From contig JAAYAH010000004.1 in assembly GCA_012719445.1 (NCBI GenBank), positions 1 through 36,599 on the forward strand: a DNA stretch of 36,599 bases. The letters run 5' to 3'. Positions 1 to 7,065 of the stretch are shown piece after piece (within the stretch, counting starts at the first letter, position 1; each line of letters starts with the position of its first letter). The DNA comes from Actinomycetales bacterium (GTDB lineage Bacteria; Actinomycetota; Actinomycetes; Actinomycetales; Kineosporiaceae). The notes beneath the pieces were generated by a model. That model had not been told where the DNA came from. It saw nothing but the letters and a program-made list of their open reading frames with translations, and searched no databases. The translations under genes and the position numbers were made by a program.

Positions 1-1063
1 GCAGGGTGCCGTCCGAGGCGAACTCCCACACCTGCCCGGAGCTGTCACCGCAGGTGTTGATCCGCGCCGAGGAACCGTTGCCGGTCCCGCTGACGTCCAG
101 ACACTTGCCCGCCGGCGTCACCAACTGACCAGCCCCCGAACCCGGCGTCGTACCCGTGCTCGTCGTCGTGGTGGTGCGGGTGGTCGTGGACGTGGTGCCC
201 GACGTCGAGGTGGTCGTGGAGCCGAGGGCGCTGAAGAAGGACCAGGCCTCGCTCCCGACGAACGACGGTGTGTAGTGGTCACCGGAGAAGGCGATCCAGG
301 TGACCGGGTAACCGGCGCGGCACCCCGTGTACTGGGTCTTGATCTGCGACTGGCCCGAGGACGGCTCGCGTGGTGACTGCGCCGTGCAGCCGTTCAGCCC
401 GACGAACTTGTCCCGCAGGCTGCGACCCTGGGAGATGTTGAGCACGCTGTCGTTCGTGCCGTGGATCCCCAGGTACGCCACCGGCTGGGTACCCCCGCTG
501 CACCCGCTGAGCTGGGCACCCGAGAACACCCCGACCGCCCGAAAGATCGTGGGCCGGGCACAGGCCAGCGCGTAGCTCATCGCCCCGCCGTAGCTGAAGC
601 CCATGGCGAACCGCTGGGTGGTGTCGACGCACAGCGCGTTCTCGATCTGGGTGCGGATGTCGTCCATCAGCGTGACGTCCTGGCCGTTGGTGTTGGCCCA
701 CCCGGCGTTCAGACCCTGCGGGGCGACGAAGATGGCGCTGTTGTTCGCCAGCGGCCGTACGCCGTAGAACTGGTCGTTGTCCACGTTCGTCGCGCTGCCG
801 TTCAGCCAGTGCAGCCCGAAGATCAGCTTGTACGGGCGGCTGCTGTCGTAGCCGTCCGGGATCCGCAGGATGTAGCTGCGGTTCTGCCCGCTGCTGGTGA
901 TCGTCCGGGTGCCGCTGGTCAGCGACGGCGTCTTGCCGCAGCCGGCTGTCGTCTCCGCACCGGCGGGGGCGGCACCGGTCACTGCAAGCAGCCCGGAGGT
1001 GGCCAGTGCGATCGCGGTGGCCACGGCCACCCCTGCTCGCCGCCGTACGTCGTCCTTCGTCAT
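1..1063 (-). CDS. Secreted CE1/PHB-depolymerase-like esterase with C-terminal ricin-type lectin domain (3' end cut by window)
   Basis: The frame runs from an ATG at 1063 off the left edge, at least 354 codons. Residues 1-36 look like a Sec signal peptide (Arg-rich start, hydrophobic core, AGA-E cleavage). Residues 45-275 form an alpha/beta-hydrolase of the feruloyl/acetylxylan esterase and PHB depolymerase type. The nucleophile elbow GFSYGG places Ser157, HGTND gives Asp205, and FSGDH gives a candidate His263. A Thr/Ser linker (about 280-308) leads into a beta-trefoil start (KCLDVSGTG, then QVWEF), typical of CBM13/ricin B lectins. Family knowledge suggests ester cleavage on plant polysaccharides, with the lectin domain holding the enzyme on its substrate. 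The exact substrate cannot be read from the sequence. GGAG lies 8 bases before the ATG. A PHB depolymerase is the main alternative. Confidence 0.85.
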   Translation of the reverse strand, partial: MTKDDVRRRAGVAVATAIALATSGLLAVTGAAPAGAETTAGCGKTPSLTSGTRTITSSGQNRSYILRIPDGYDSSRPYKLIFGLHWLNGSATNVDNDQFYGVRPLANNSAIFVAPQGLNAGWANTNGQDVTLMDDIRTQIENALCVDTTQRFAMGFSYGGAMSYALACARPTIFRAVGVFSGAQLSGCSGGTQPVAYLGIHGTNDSVLNISQGRSLRDKFVGLNGCTAQSPREPSSGQSQIKTQYTGCRAGYPVTWIAFSGDHYTPSFVGSEAWSFFSALGSTTTSTSGTTSTTTRTTTTTSTGTTPGSGAGQLVTPAGKCLDVSGTGNGSSARINTCGDSSGQVWEFASDGTL

Positions 1064-1383
1064 TTGCTCACTCCATCGTGTCGAGCCGACCGGGGGGGTC
1101 GAGCTCACCGAGCCGTCAAGGTGATGGACCGCCCGTCACGTCGGGGAAGCCGGGTGGCGTCGTAGCCCGCATGAGGCACCTGACGGCACAGCAACCGGAT
1201 GCGCAGCGCGGCGAGTGCCCCCCCTGATCCGTCTCCGAGGACGGACCCGAACCGGACGATGCGCGTCGTCCACCGCACCGCATACGAGTGGCCGGCTCCC
1301 GGGGCTTCATGCGTGGCAGTTAAAGTACCCGGGAACCGCAAATTGTCAACCGTCTCCCACAATCCTGCTGAACCGGTCCCGCA
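1064..1383. other. 320-bp intergenic region between the PaaX-family gene and the esterase
   Basis: No coding frame is convincing here. The region holds the esterase ribosome binding site, a candidate minus-strand promoter near 1322-1349 and a short 6-bp inverted repeat (TCCGTC/GACGGA) at about 1229-1246 that may be a weak hairpin. The stretch around 1318-1350 is clearly less GC-rich than the rest, as expected for a promoter. Confidence 0.5.
1322..1349 (-). promoter_or_regulatory. Candidate sigma-70-type promoter for the esterase
   Basis: Read on the minus strand, a perfect TTGACA (-35, 1344-1349) is followed after 16 bases by TACTTT (-10, 1322-1327). Shifting one base gives ACTTTA with 17-base spacing. 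It lies just past the stop of the PaaX-family gene and implies an untranslated leader of about 250 bases before the esterase start at 1063. Confidence 0.5.
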
Positions 1384-2379
1384 TCACTCGTAGCCAAGCC
1401 CCGCGGCCATCTGCTCGACGGTGTGAGCGCGCAGGCCGGGCAGATCGGCACCCCACGCCGTGGCGACGGCCCGGACATGGGTCTCGGCGGCGCGGGCCAG
1501 CCCGTCGTAGACCGCGACGAACACCTCCCGCGCGCGATGCCTCGGCCAGTCGGAGGGCAACAGCTCCGCGGGGAGCCGGGGGTCGAGAACCGGGAGAAGC
1601 CGATAGGTGTCCATCACCTCGGTGCGGAACCGGACGGCGTCGATGCCCCCGACCTCACCTCGTCGCACCCGGTCGGACACCGGGGTCCAGATCCCCAGGA
1701 AGTCCGCGTAGCTCTGCGCGATGAGTCCGAGATCCCACGCCGCCAGGGGCTCGCGATCGGTCGGCCAGTCCCGCCCCAGGTGCCGGGCTCGGAACAGCGC
1801 CGTCGCGCCGCCGGCCACGGCCCGCAGCCGCTCCTCGCCGTCGGCGTCCAGGTGGCGCGGCGAGACCCACAGGCCGTCGAACAGCGGGGCGAACCCGAGC
1901 CAGCGCAGCTGCCCGCGCAACCGACGCCGTTGCCGGGTCTCCTCCTTCGGCAGGGAGAAGGCCAGCAGGGTCCACGTGCCGTCCCAGGGGTCCGGTCCGG
2001 CCGCGAACGCGGCGATCCACCGGCCCGCGTGGGCAAGATGCGCGGCGACCGGACCGGGCAACCGGTAGAGCGTGCGCCTCCCGTCGCGACTACCGTCGAG
2101 CAGCCCACGACGCGAGAGCCTGCTGATCACCGTCCGGGCCGCGGCTGTGGAGACCCCCAGCTCCGTCAACAGGGCGACCAGAGCCGCCGACGGCAGCCAA
2201 CTGCGGCGCAGCAGGGTGTAGTCGGCCACCAGGGTGATCGCGAGCTCCTGAGCGGATCCCTCCTGGCGGCGGGGCAGGCGGACCGCATCGACGCCGACCG
2301 CCGGCCGACCGGCGTCGGGAAAGATCCCCTCGATGTCGAAGGGGGCGATGGAGACATCGTCCCGCGATGCAGGTGCCAC
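1384..2379 (-). CDS. PaaX-family transcriptional regulator
   Basis: About 331 residues from a GTG at 2379. The same frame stays open to another GTG at 2433. I prefer 2379 because AGGG lies 9 bases upstream and the conserved part begins only after it. The PaaX N-terminal winged helix is visible (DYTLLRRSWLPSAALVALL, then AARTVISRLSRRGLL, then RRTLYRL), followed by the central domain (WDGTWTLLAFSLPKE and LRWLGFAPLFDGLWVSP) and the helical C-terminal domain (LPSDWPRHRAREVF). Characterised PaaX proteins repress phenylacetate catabolism and release DNA on binding phenylacetyl-CoA. No paa genes are in the window, so the target is unknown. The decayed GNAT frame ends just upstream at 2446, and the esterase follows downstream. 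Confidence 0.85.
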   Translation of the reverse strand: MAPASRDDVSIAPFDIEGIFPDAGRPAVGVDAVRLPRRQEGSAQELAITLVADYTLLRRSWLPSAALVALLTELGVSTAAARTVISRLSRRGLLDGSRDGRRTLYRLPGPVAAHLAHAGRWIAAFAAGPDPWDGTWTLLAFSLPKEETRQRRRLRGQLRWLGFAPLFDGLWVSPRHLDADGEERLRAVAGGATALFRARHLGRDWPTDREPLAAWDLGLIAQSYADFLGIWTPVSDRVRRGEVGGIDAVRFRTEVMDTYRLLPVLDPRLPAELLPSDWPRHRAREVFVAVYDGLARAAETHVRAVATAWGADLPGLRAHTVEQMAAGLGYE

Positions 2380-2445
2380 GCCGCCCGACCCTAGCCGCAC
2401 CGTCGACCGGTACGGGAGTTGCCGCCGGACCACGCCCCGAACCGG

Positions 2446-3129
2446 TCAGAGCTTTCCCTGCCAGGTCTCCTCCACGGCGGCCGGGCGGTAGCCCAGCGCC
2501 TCGTTCACCGCGATCATGTACGGGTTCGAGACCGCGTTCCAGGTGACGACCCGGCGGGCCGCACGGGCGCCGGGAACGTCGGCGGCCATGGCGGCCCCGA
2601 GCACTGCGAGCTCGAGCCTGGTGCCCCTGGCCAGCCAGGACGTCTCGAACTCGTCGACCCGGCCCGCGTCCCAGACCTCCGGCTCGTAGTCCAGGTCGTC
2701 CAGCGGGGCGTCGGTGGACATCCGCGACATCAGGACGGCCATGCGGTCGCGGTGGTCCGGGTCGGTGCGACCCTGCCAGGTGATGATCCGGTATCCGGAC
2801 GCCGGTCCTGCGGTCGCGACGTCCAGGGCGGCAACCAGCTCGGCGTCCGGCGGCAGCGCCAGGTCGCGACGCACGGACACCTGGCCCAGCGCCAGGCCCC
2901 TGCCCCGGAGGAAGGCGGAACCGGGCCAGCCGGACCGGTCCCCGGTCACCGGATCGGAATCGGACGGCCCCTCGCCGGTCGGCTGCTCGTGGAGCGGCCG
3001 GCTGACGAACGCCATCACACTGGACCGGCCCTCCGCCCTGGCCAGGTCGCAGGCCGCCGTCCACAGCGCGGTGCCGACGCCGCGCCCGCGGTGTTCGGGC
3101 TCCCGCCCGGCCCGGGTACCCGCCCGAGG
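2446..3129 (-). pseudogene. Decayed two-domain GNAT acetyltransferase
   Basis: The open frame runs from a stop at 3130-3132 to the stop at 2446. It begins inside the first GNAT domain: the acetyl-CoA-binding loop PEHRGRGVGTALWTAA is at the very start, and the roughly 70 residues that should precede it are missing. No ATG or GTG occurs before that motif. The first available start, a GTG at 3018, would already lie beyond the loop. In the second domain, VDEFETSWLARG runs directly into LELAVLGAA and RRVVTWNAVSNPYMIAVNEALGY. The central strands normally found between these blocks are absent, which suggests an internal in-frame deletion. Intact relatives are two-domain proteins of the MshD-like type, about 400 residues. 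A short expressed 190-residue protein cannot be excluded, but catalysis looks unlikely. Confidence 0.6.
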
Positions 3130-3272
3130 TCACTCACCGGCTCCGTCATGCGACCACTACGTCACCTGCCCGCGACGACGTCCAAGAGATTTCCCGCCGG
3201 GAGGTGGCTCCTGCCGGGACCGCCCGGTTCCCCGGCGGTGAGCCCGTGGCCACCCGACCGCCGGCGGGCCGG

Positions 3273-3806
3273 TCACGTCTGCGGTCCCAGCTCGGCCGGG
3301 GTGACCAGGGAGGTCACCGACGGCAGGGACCGCCGCACGCCTCGCCCGCCCAGGTCGTCGACGACGACGGAGATCCCGACCAGGCTCGCCCCGCACGCCT
3401 CGACCAGGTGACGGGCGGCAACCGCCTGGCTGCCGGTCTCGATCCAGTCGTCCACGAGGACCACCCGATCCCCACCGGCCAGGGCGGCCCGCTGGACCAG
3501 CAGCTCACCGCTGATCCCGCGATAGTCGAGCTCGGTGCGGGTCCCCAGCGTCGGCCCGGGGAACAGTGAGCCGGCCTTGCGCAGCGGCACGAACCCCACC
3601 CCCAGCTCGACGGCGACCGCACCACCGAGCAGGAACCCCCGTGACTCGATCCCGGCCACCGCGGTCACGCCCAGGACCCGGCAGGGCGCGGCGAGCCCGG
3701 CCACCACGGCGCGCAGGGCTGCCGCGTCCCGGAACACCGCCCAGACGTCGGCGTGCCCGTCGATCCAGCGGAAGGTCCTCAGCACCGCCTCCCTGGCAGA
3801 CTCCAC
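3273..3806 (-). CDS. Adenine phosphoribosyltransferase-like protein
   Basis: A 177-residue type I phosphoribosyltransferase. I chose the GTG at 3806 because GAGGAGG lies 5 bases upstream; the frame extends to 3920 but that part overlaps a terminator. An APRT-like N-terminal half is visible (VWAVFRDAAALRAVV, then GVTAVAGIESRGFLLGGAVA, then FVPLRKAGSLFPGPT), and the PRPP-binding loop is VVLVDDWIETGSQA. Family members transfer a phosphoribosyl group from PRPP to a base such as adenine. The loop WIETGSQ differs from the usual LLATGGT of Apt, so this may be a divergent APRT-like clade with another substrate. It lies downstream of rpsI, separated by a strong hairpin. Confidence 0.75.
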   Translation of the reverse strand: MESAREAVLRTFRWIDGHADVWAVFRDAAALRAVVAGLAAPCRVLGVTAVAGIESRGFLLGGAVAVELGVGFVPLRKAGSLFPGPTLGTRTELDYRGISGELLVQRAALAGGDRVVLVDDWIETGSQAVAARHLVEACGASLVGISVVVDDLGGRGVRRSLPSVTSLVTPAELGPQT

Positions 3807-3889
3807 GTCGGCCTCCTCGCCGTCGGTGGGTGATCGCGAACGGTCCGGCAGGCCCTGGCCTGCGGATCCTTCGGGATCGCCCAAAGACC

Positions 3890-3921
3890 GGTGCCGGCCC
3901 CGGGGAACCGGGACCGGCACC
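3890..3921 (-). terminator. Hairpin terminator after rplM-rpsI
   Basis: Arms 3890-3903 and 3908-3921 pair over 14 bp with one mismatch around a GGAA loop. The hairpin starts 60 bases past the rpsI stop and ends before the phosphoribosyltransferase ribosome binding site. There is no clear T run, as is common in high-GC actinobacteria. Confidence 0.6.
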
Positions 3922-3980
3922 GACGTCTGGTCGCCGCGACCGGGGACCGCACGGGACGGGTGAACGCCCCGCGCGCCCGA

Positions 3981-4481
3981 TCAGCGCTTGCTGTACTGAG
4001 GCGCCTTGCGGGCCTTCTTGAGACCGGCCTTCTTGCGCTCCTTGACCCTCGCGTCGCGGGTGAGGAAGCCGGCCTTCTTCAGCGCCGGGCGGTTCGCCTC
4101 GGCGTCGATCTCGTTGAGGCACCGGGCGACCCCGAGCCGCAGGGCGCCGGCCTGACCGGTGGTCCCGCCGCCGTGGATGCGCGCGATGACGTCGAACCGG
4201 CCCTCCAGCTCCGTCACCCGGAACGGCTCGTTGACGAGCTGCTGGTGCACCTTGTTCGGGAAGTAGTCGTCGAGCGTCCTGCCGTTGATCTTCCAGGAGC
4301 CGTCACCGGGGATGATCCGGACCCGGGCGATGGCCTGCTTGCGCCGACCGGTCGCGGCACCGGGGGCGGTGATGCTGCTCCCGGTCCCCCGCGCCTCCGG
4401 GGTCGTGGTGGTGTAGCTGCTGGGGGTTTCCGCCTCGTCGAGCACGACGTCCTCGACGGTCTCGGGAGTGGTCTCGGCCAC
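3981..4481 (-). CDS. rpsI: 30S ribosomal protein S9
   Basis: A 166-residue S9. The conserved core starts near residue 45 with [17 protein letters not shown] and includes [37 protein letters not shown] and the C-terminal tail [12 protein letters not shown]. In S9 that tail reaches the ribosomal P site and contacts tRNA. The first 44 residues are an acidic, Thr-rich extension typical of actinobacterial S9. The start is GTG at 4481. The gene lies 41 bases downstream of rplM in the usual rplM-rpsI pair. Confidence 0.97.
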   Translation of the reverse strand: MAETTPETVEDVVLDEAETPSSYTTTTPEARGTGSSITAPGAATGRRKQAIARVRIIPGDGSWKINGRTLDDYFPNKVHQQLVNEPFRVTELEGRFDVIARIHGGGTTGQAGALRLGVARCLNEIDAEANRPALKKAGFLTRDARVKERKKAGLKKARKAPQYSKR

Positions 4482-4522
4482 GGTTCTCCTCGGGTCCTTC
4501 GTCGCTGGGGTTAGGCCGTGGC

Positions 4523-4966
4523 TTACTGCGCGACCTGCGAGATCTGGAACGGCTGCGGCTTCTGGGCCGCGTGCGGGTGCTCGGGACCCGCGTAGACCTT
4601 GAGCTTGGTCAGCTGCTGCCGGCTGAGCGTGTTCTTGGGGAGCATGCCGCGCACGGCCTTCTCCACCGCCCGGGCCGGGTTCTTCTCCAGCAGCTCGGCG
4701 TAGGTGACGGCGCGCAGGCCGCCGGGGTACCCGGAGTGCCGGTAGGCCTTCTTCTGCTCCCGCTTGGCGCCGGTGAGCGCAACCTTGCCCGCATTGATGA
4801 TGATCACGAAGTCGCCCGTGTCCACGTGCGGTGCGAAGGTGGGCTTGTGCTTCCCGCGGAGCAGGACGGCGGCCTGGCTCGCCAGTCGGCCGAGCACCAC
4901 GTCTGTCGCGTCGATGACGTGCCAGCGGCGCTCGATCTCGCCGGGCTTTGGGGTGTACGTGCGCAC
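4523..4966 (-). CDS. rplM: 50S ribosomal protein L13
   Basis: A 147-residue L13 when started at the GTG at 4966, which matches the usual family length and N-terminus ([20 protein letters not shown]). GAAGG lies about 8 bases upstream. An in-frame ATG at 4987 lacks a ribosome binding site, and the frame running up to 5092 is not conserved. Conserved blocks are [41 protein letters not shown] and [12 protein letters not shown]13 is an early assembly protein of the 50S subunit. It is transcribed from a strong candidate promoter at 5104-5132, with a leader of about 130 bases. Confidence 0.97.
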   Translation of the reverse strand: MRTYTPKPGEIERRWHVIDATDVVLGRLASQAAVLLRGKHKPTFAPHVDTGDFVIIINAGKVALTGAKREQKKAYRHSGYPGGLRAVTYAELLEKNPARAVEKAVRGMLPKNTLSRQQLTKLKVYAGPEHPHAAQKPQPFQISQVAQ

Positions 4967-5103
4967 GGTCGTAGCCTTCGTCCTCATCCGGAGTGTGTCC
5001 GCGGTGCGGGTCACGTCGTGTTCGAGACCCGCATGGCCCTGACGGCGCCGGTCCAACCCTGCGAGGGCTGCACCGGACGCAGCACGGGGCACAACGTCTG
5101 GCC

Positions 5104-5132
5104 AGGTTACCGGGGGGCTGTCAGGGGGTCAA
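5104..5132 (-). promoter_or_regulatory. Promoter of rplM-rpsI
   Basis: The minus strand reads TTGACC (5127-5132), 17 bases, then TAACCT (5104-5109). This is a very good sigma-70-type (HrdB/SigA) match. The inferred transcript starts near 5097, about 130 bases before the rplM GTG. The same GTTTTGAC...GGTAACCT layout occurs upstream of the str operon. The -35 element shares its Ts with the tail of the upstream terminator. Confidence 0.7.
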
Positions 5133-5171
5133 AACGCGGTCCCGTCCGCGCCGATCGGCACGGACGGGACC
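5131..5171 (-). terminator. Rho-independent terminator after the GH53 galactanase gene
   Basis: A perfect 11-bp stem (GGTCCCGTCCG at 5138-5148 with CGGACGGGACC at 5161-5171) encloses a second palindrome, GCCGATCGGC. In the minus-strand direction it is followed by GCGTTTT. It starts 46 bases after the galactanase stop and insulates rplM. Confidence 0.75.
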
Positions 5172-5216
5172 TGGTGACATCACCGGGCGACATGACCGGG
5201 TGACGTCACCGGGTGA

Positions 5217-6800
5217 TCAACCGGCCCCGAGAGCCGACATCGCCGGCAACGGCCGGTTGGAGTAGTCGAACAGCGCCTGGTTCTCCCAGGCGTTCCCGGA
5301 GTTCGGATCGGTGGGGTCCCAGCCGCCGCCTGCGACCGCGGTCCACGCAGGCTCCCAGTAGAAGACGCCCAGTCCCCTGCCGCCCGGCACCCGGGCCATC
5401 ACGGCGAGGACGTCCCGCACGAGCTGCGCCTGCCCCTCGGGGCTCGCGGAGTAGCCGCCGGCCTGGGCGAGGGAGGAGTCGAAGATGTTACCGAGGGAGT
5501 CCTTGCCCGAGAGCGTGAACCCGTACGCGGTCTCGACCACGACGACGGGCTTGCCGTACCGGGATGCGAGGTCGTTCGCCTCGGACTGGAGCGACGACAG
5601 CGAGCCGTGCCAGTACACGTAGTGCGAGAGCCCGATGACGTCGAAGGGCACCCCGTGGGACACCGCGGAGTCGTACCACCAGCGCAGGCCGGCGGTGTCG
5701 GTGATGTTGGCGAGGTGCAGCACGACCCTGGTCGAGGAGTCGACCTCCTTCGCCGCCCGGGAGCCCGCGGTGAGGAGCTGGGCGAGGTTGGACCAGTTGT
5801 CGCTGCTCCCGTCCGGCAGCAGCATCCCGGGGTTGATCTCGTTCCCGATCTGCACCATGTCCGCCGTGGTGCCCTGGCTCCTCAGCGCGCCGAGAACGTC
5901 GCGGGTGTGCGTGTAGACGGCGTCCCGGAGCTGGGCGAAGGTGTAGCCGCGCCAGGCGGCCGGCTTCTCCTGCCTGCCGGGGTCGGCCCAGTAGTCGGAG
6001 TAGTGGAAGTCGACGAGCAGCCCCATGCCCTGACCCTTGATCCGCTTGGCCATCTCGAGCACCCGGGTCTTGTTGTTGTACCCGTCCGCCGGGTTGACCC
6101 ACACCTTGAGCCGCGCCCAGTTCACGCCGTGCGCGCGGAGGATGGCCAGGGCGTCACCCCGGTTGCCCTGCGCGTCGTAGTACACGGCCCCCCGGTCCTC
6201 GTTCTTCTTCAGACTGGACACGTCGCCGCCGCGGATCTGGACCCCGGACCCGCCCGACGTCGTCGTGGTCGGCCGCGTCGTCGTGGTCACGGTGGTCGTG
6301 GGCACGGTGGTCGTCGTGGTCGGCCGCGTCGTGGTGGTCGTGGGCACGGTGGTCGTGGTCCGTCCCGAGGTGGTGGTGACGGACCCGGTGCAGGACACGC
6401 CGTTCAGGGTGAACGCTGCCGGCACCGGGTTGGCCGACCCCCAGCTGCCCTGGAAGCCGATGGACGTGCCCGCTCCGGTCCCCAGCCCGCCGTTCCAACT
6501 CGCGTTGGTCGCGGTCACCTGGTTCCCGTTCTGGGTGAAGGTGGCGTTCCAGCCGGAGAGGACCCGCTGGTCACCGGCGAAGGACCAGGTCAGCACCCAG
6601 CCGGAGAGGGGGTCGCCGAGATTCGTGAGCTGGAGGCCCGCGACGAAGCCGCCCGACCACTGCGCGGTCACGGTGTAGCCGACGGAACAGCCGGCCGCTG
6701 CGACGGCCGGTCCGGTCGTGGCGATCCCCCCGGTCAGGAGTGCGCTCGCGGCTCCGACGGTGAGCGCGACGAGACGGCGACGTCCCGATGTAGCGAACAT
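5217..6800 (-). CDS. Secreted arabinogalactan endo-beta-1,4-galactanase (CBM2 + GH53)
   Basis: A 527-residue secreted enzyme. Residues 1-35 are a signal peptide. Residues 36-139 are a family 2 carbohydrate-binding module (WSGGFVAGLQLTNLG, GWVLTWSF, GWNATFTQNGNQVTATNASWN, and Cys at both ends). A Thr/Pro linker spans 140-185. The remainder is a GH53 catalytic domain (RGGDVSSLKKNED, then WARLKVWVNP, then DFHYSDYWADPGRQEKPAAW). Glu321 in QIGNEINPG is the expected acid/base and Glu423 in VVVETAYGF the expected nucleophile. Family GH53 cleaves beta-1,4-galactan in pectin side chains (EC 3.2.1.89). GGAAGG lies 6 bases before the ATG. Two LacI-type palindromes upstream point to repression until galactan-derived sugars appear. 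No transporter or regulator gene for the pathway is in the window. Confidence 0.93.
   Translation of the reverse strand: MFATSGRRRLVALTVGAASALLTGGIATTGPAVAAAGCSVGYTVTAQWSGGFVAGLQLTNLGDPLSGWVLTWSFAGDQRVLSGWNATFTQNGNQVTATNASWNGGLGTGAGTSIGFQGSWGSANPVPAAFTLNGVSCTGSVTTTSGRTTTTVPTTTTTRPTTTTTVPTTTVTTTTRPTTTTSGGSGVQIRGGDVSSLKKNEDRGAVYYDAQGNRGDALAILRAHGVNWARLKVWVNPADGYNNKTRVLEMAKRIKGQGMGLLVDFHYSDYWADPGRQEKPAAWRGYTFAQLRDAVYTHTRDVLGALRSQGTTADMVQIGNEINPGMLLPDGSSDNWSNLAQLLTAGSRAAKEVDSSTRVVLHLANITDTAGLRWWYDSAVSHGVPFDVIGLSHYVYWHGSLSSLQSEANDLASRYGKPVVVVETAYGFTLSGKDSLGNIFDSSLAQAGGYSASPEGQAQLVRDVLAVMARVPGGRGLGVFYWEPAWTAVAGGGWDPTDPNSGNAWENQALFDYSNRPLPAMSALGAG
6256..6362 (-). repeat. Low-complexity repeats encoding the Thr/Pro linker
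   Basis: Short imperfect repeats rich in GGTCGT and GGTGGTCGTGG encode the TTTTRPTTTT and TVPTTT linker units. Two copies each of the units GTGGTCGGCCGCGTCGT and GTGGGCACGGTGGTCGT (plus strand) can be seen. Such tracts commonly change length by slippage. Confidence 0.7.
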
Positions 6801-6814
6801 GAGGACCTTCCCAT

Positions 6815-6830
6815 CTGTGAGCGCTCACAG
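6815..6830 (-). promoter_or_regulatory. LacI-family operator O1 at the galactanase promoter
   Basis: CTGTGAGCGCTCACAG is a perfect 16-bp palindrome with the central CG and GAGCGCTC core typical of LacI-family sites (CebR sites in Streptomyces share this core). It begins 15 bases upstream of the galactanase ATG and just downstream of a -10-like TAACCC at 6835-6840, so it would cover the transcription start. Confidence 0.75.
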
Positions 6831-6913
6831 TTCTGGGTTACGAACAGTGAGCGATCTCCGGTGGTAGCTGTTCTTTTCCCTGGTGAAGTCCGGGAAATGC
6901 TGATTGATACCAC

Positions 6914-6927
6914 TGCGAGCGCTCACA
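6914..6927 (-). promoter_or_regulatory. LacI-family operator O2 upstream of galactanase
   Basis: TGCGAGCGCTCACA matches O1 except at one position and keeps the GAGCGCTC core. Its centre is 98 bp from that of O1, suitable for DNA looping by a tetramer. A half-site, GTGAGCG, lies between them at 6847-6853. Confidence 0.65.
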
Positions 6928-7065
6928 GAACAAGACCCTCGGCTCGGTCGATCCAGCCGAACCTCGGGCAGCGACCCGACGCCGTCGCCGGTGCCCGGCC
7001 GCACGCCGCGTCGAGTCGCTCCCGTTCCCCGCGCCGCCGCGGGGTCTGCGCCGTCGGCAGACGAC

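Noticed and set aside
2090-3133. 347-codon minus-strand frame across the GNAT/PaaX boundary
   Set aside because: It overlaps two recognisable coding frames, is rich in Arg/Gly/Pro and shows no family motif.
6256-6362. Repeats near 6.3 kb as a possible CRISPR or regulatory array
   Set aside because: They encode an in-frame Thr/Pro linker between CBM2 and GH53 and have no spacer structure.
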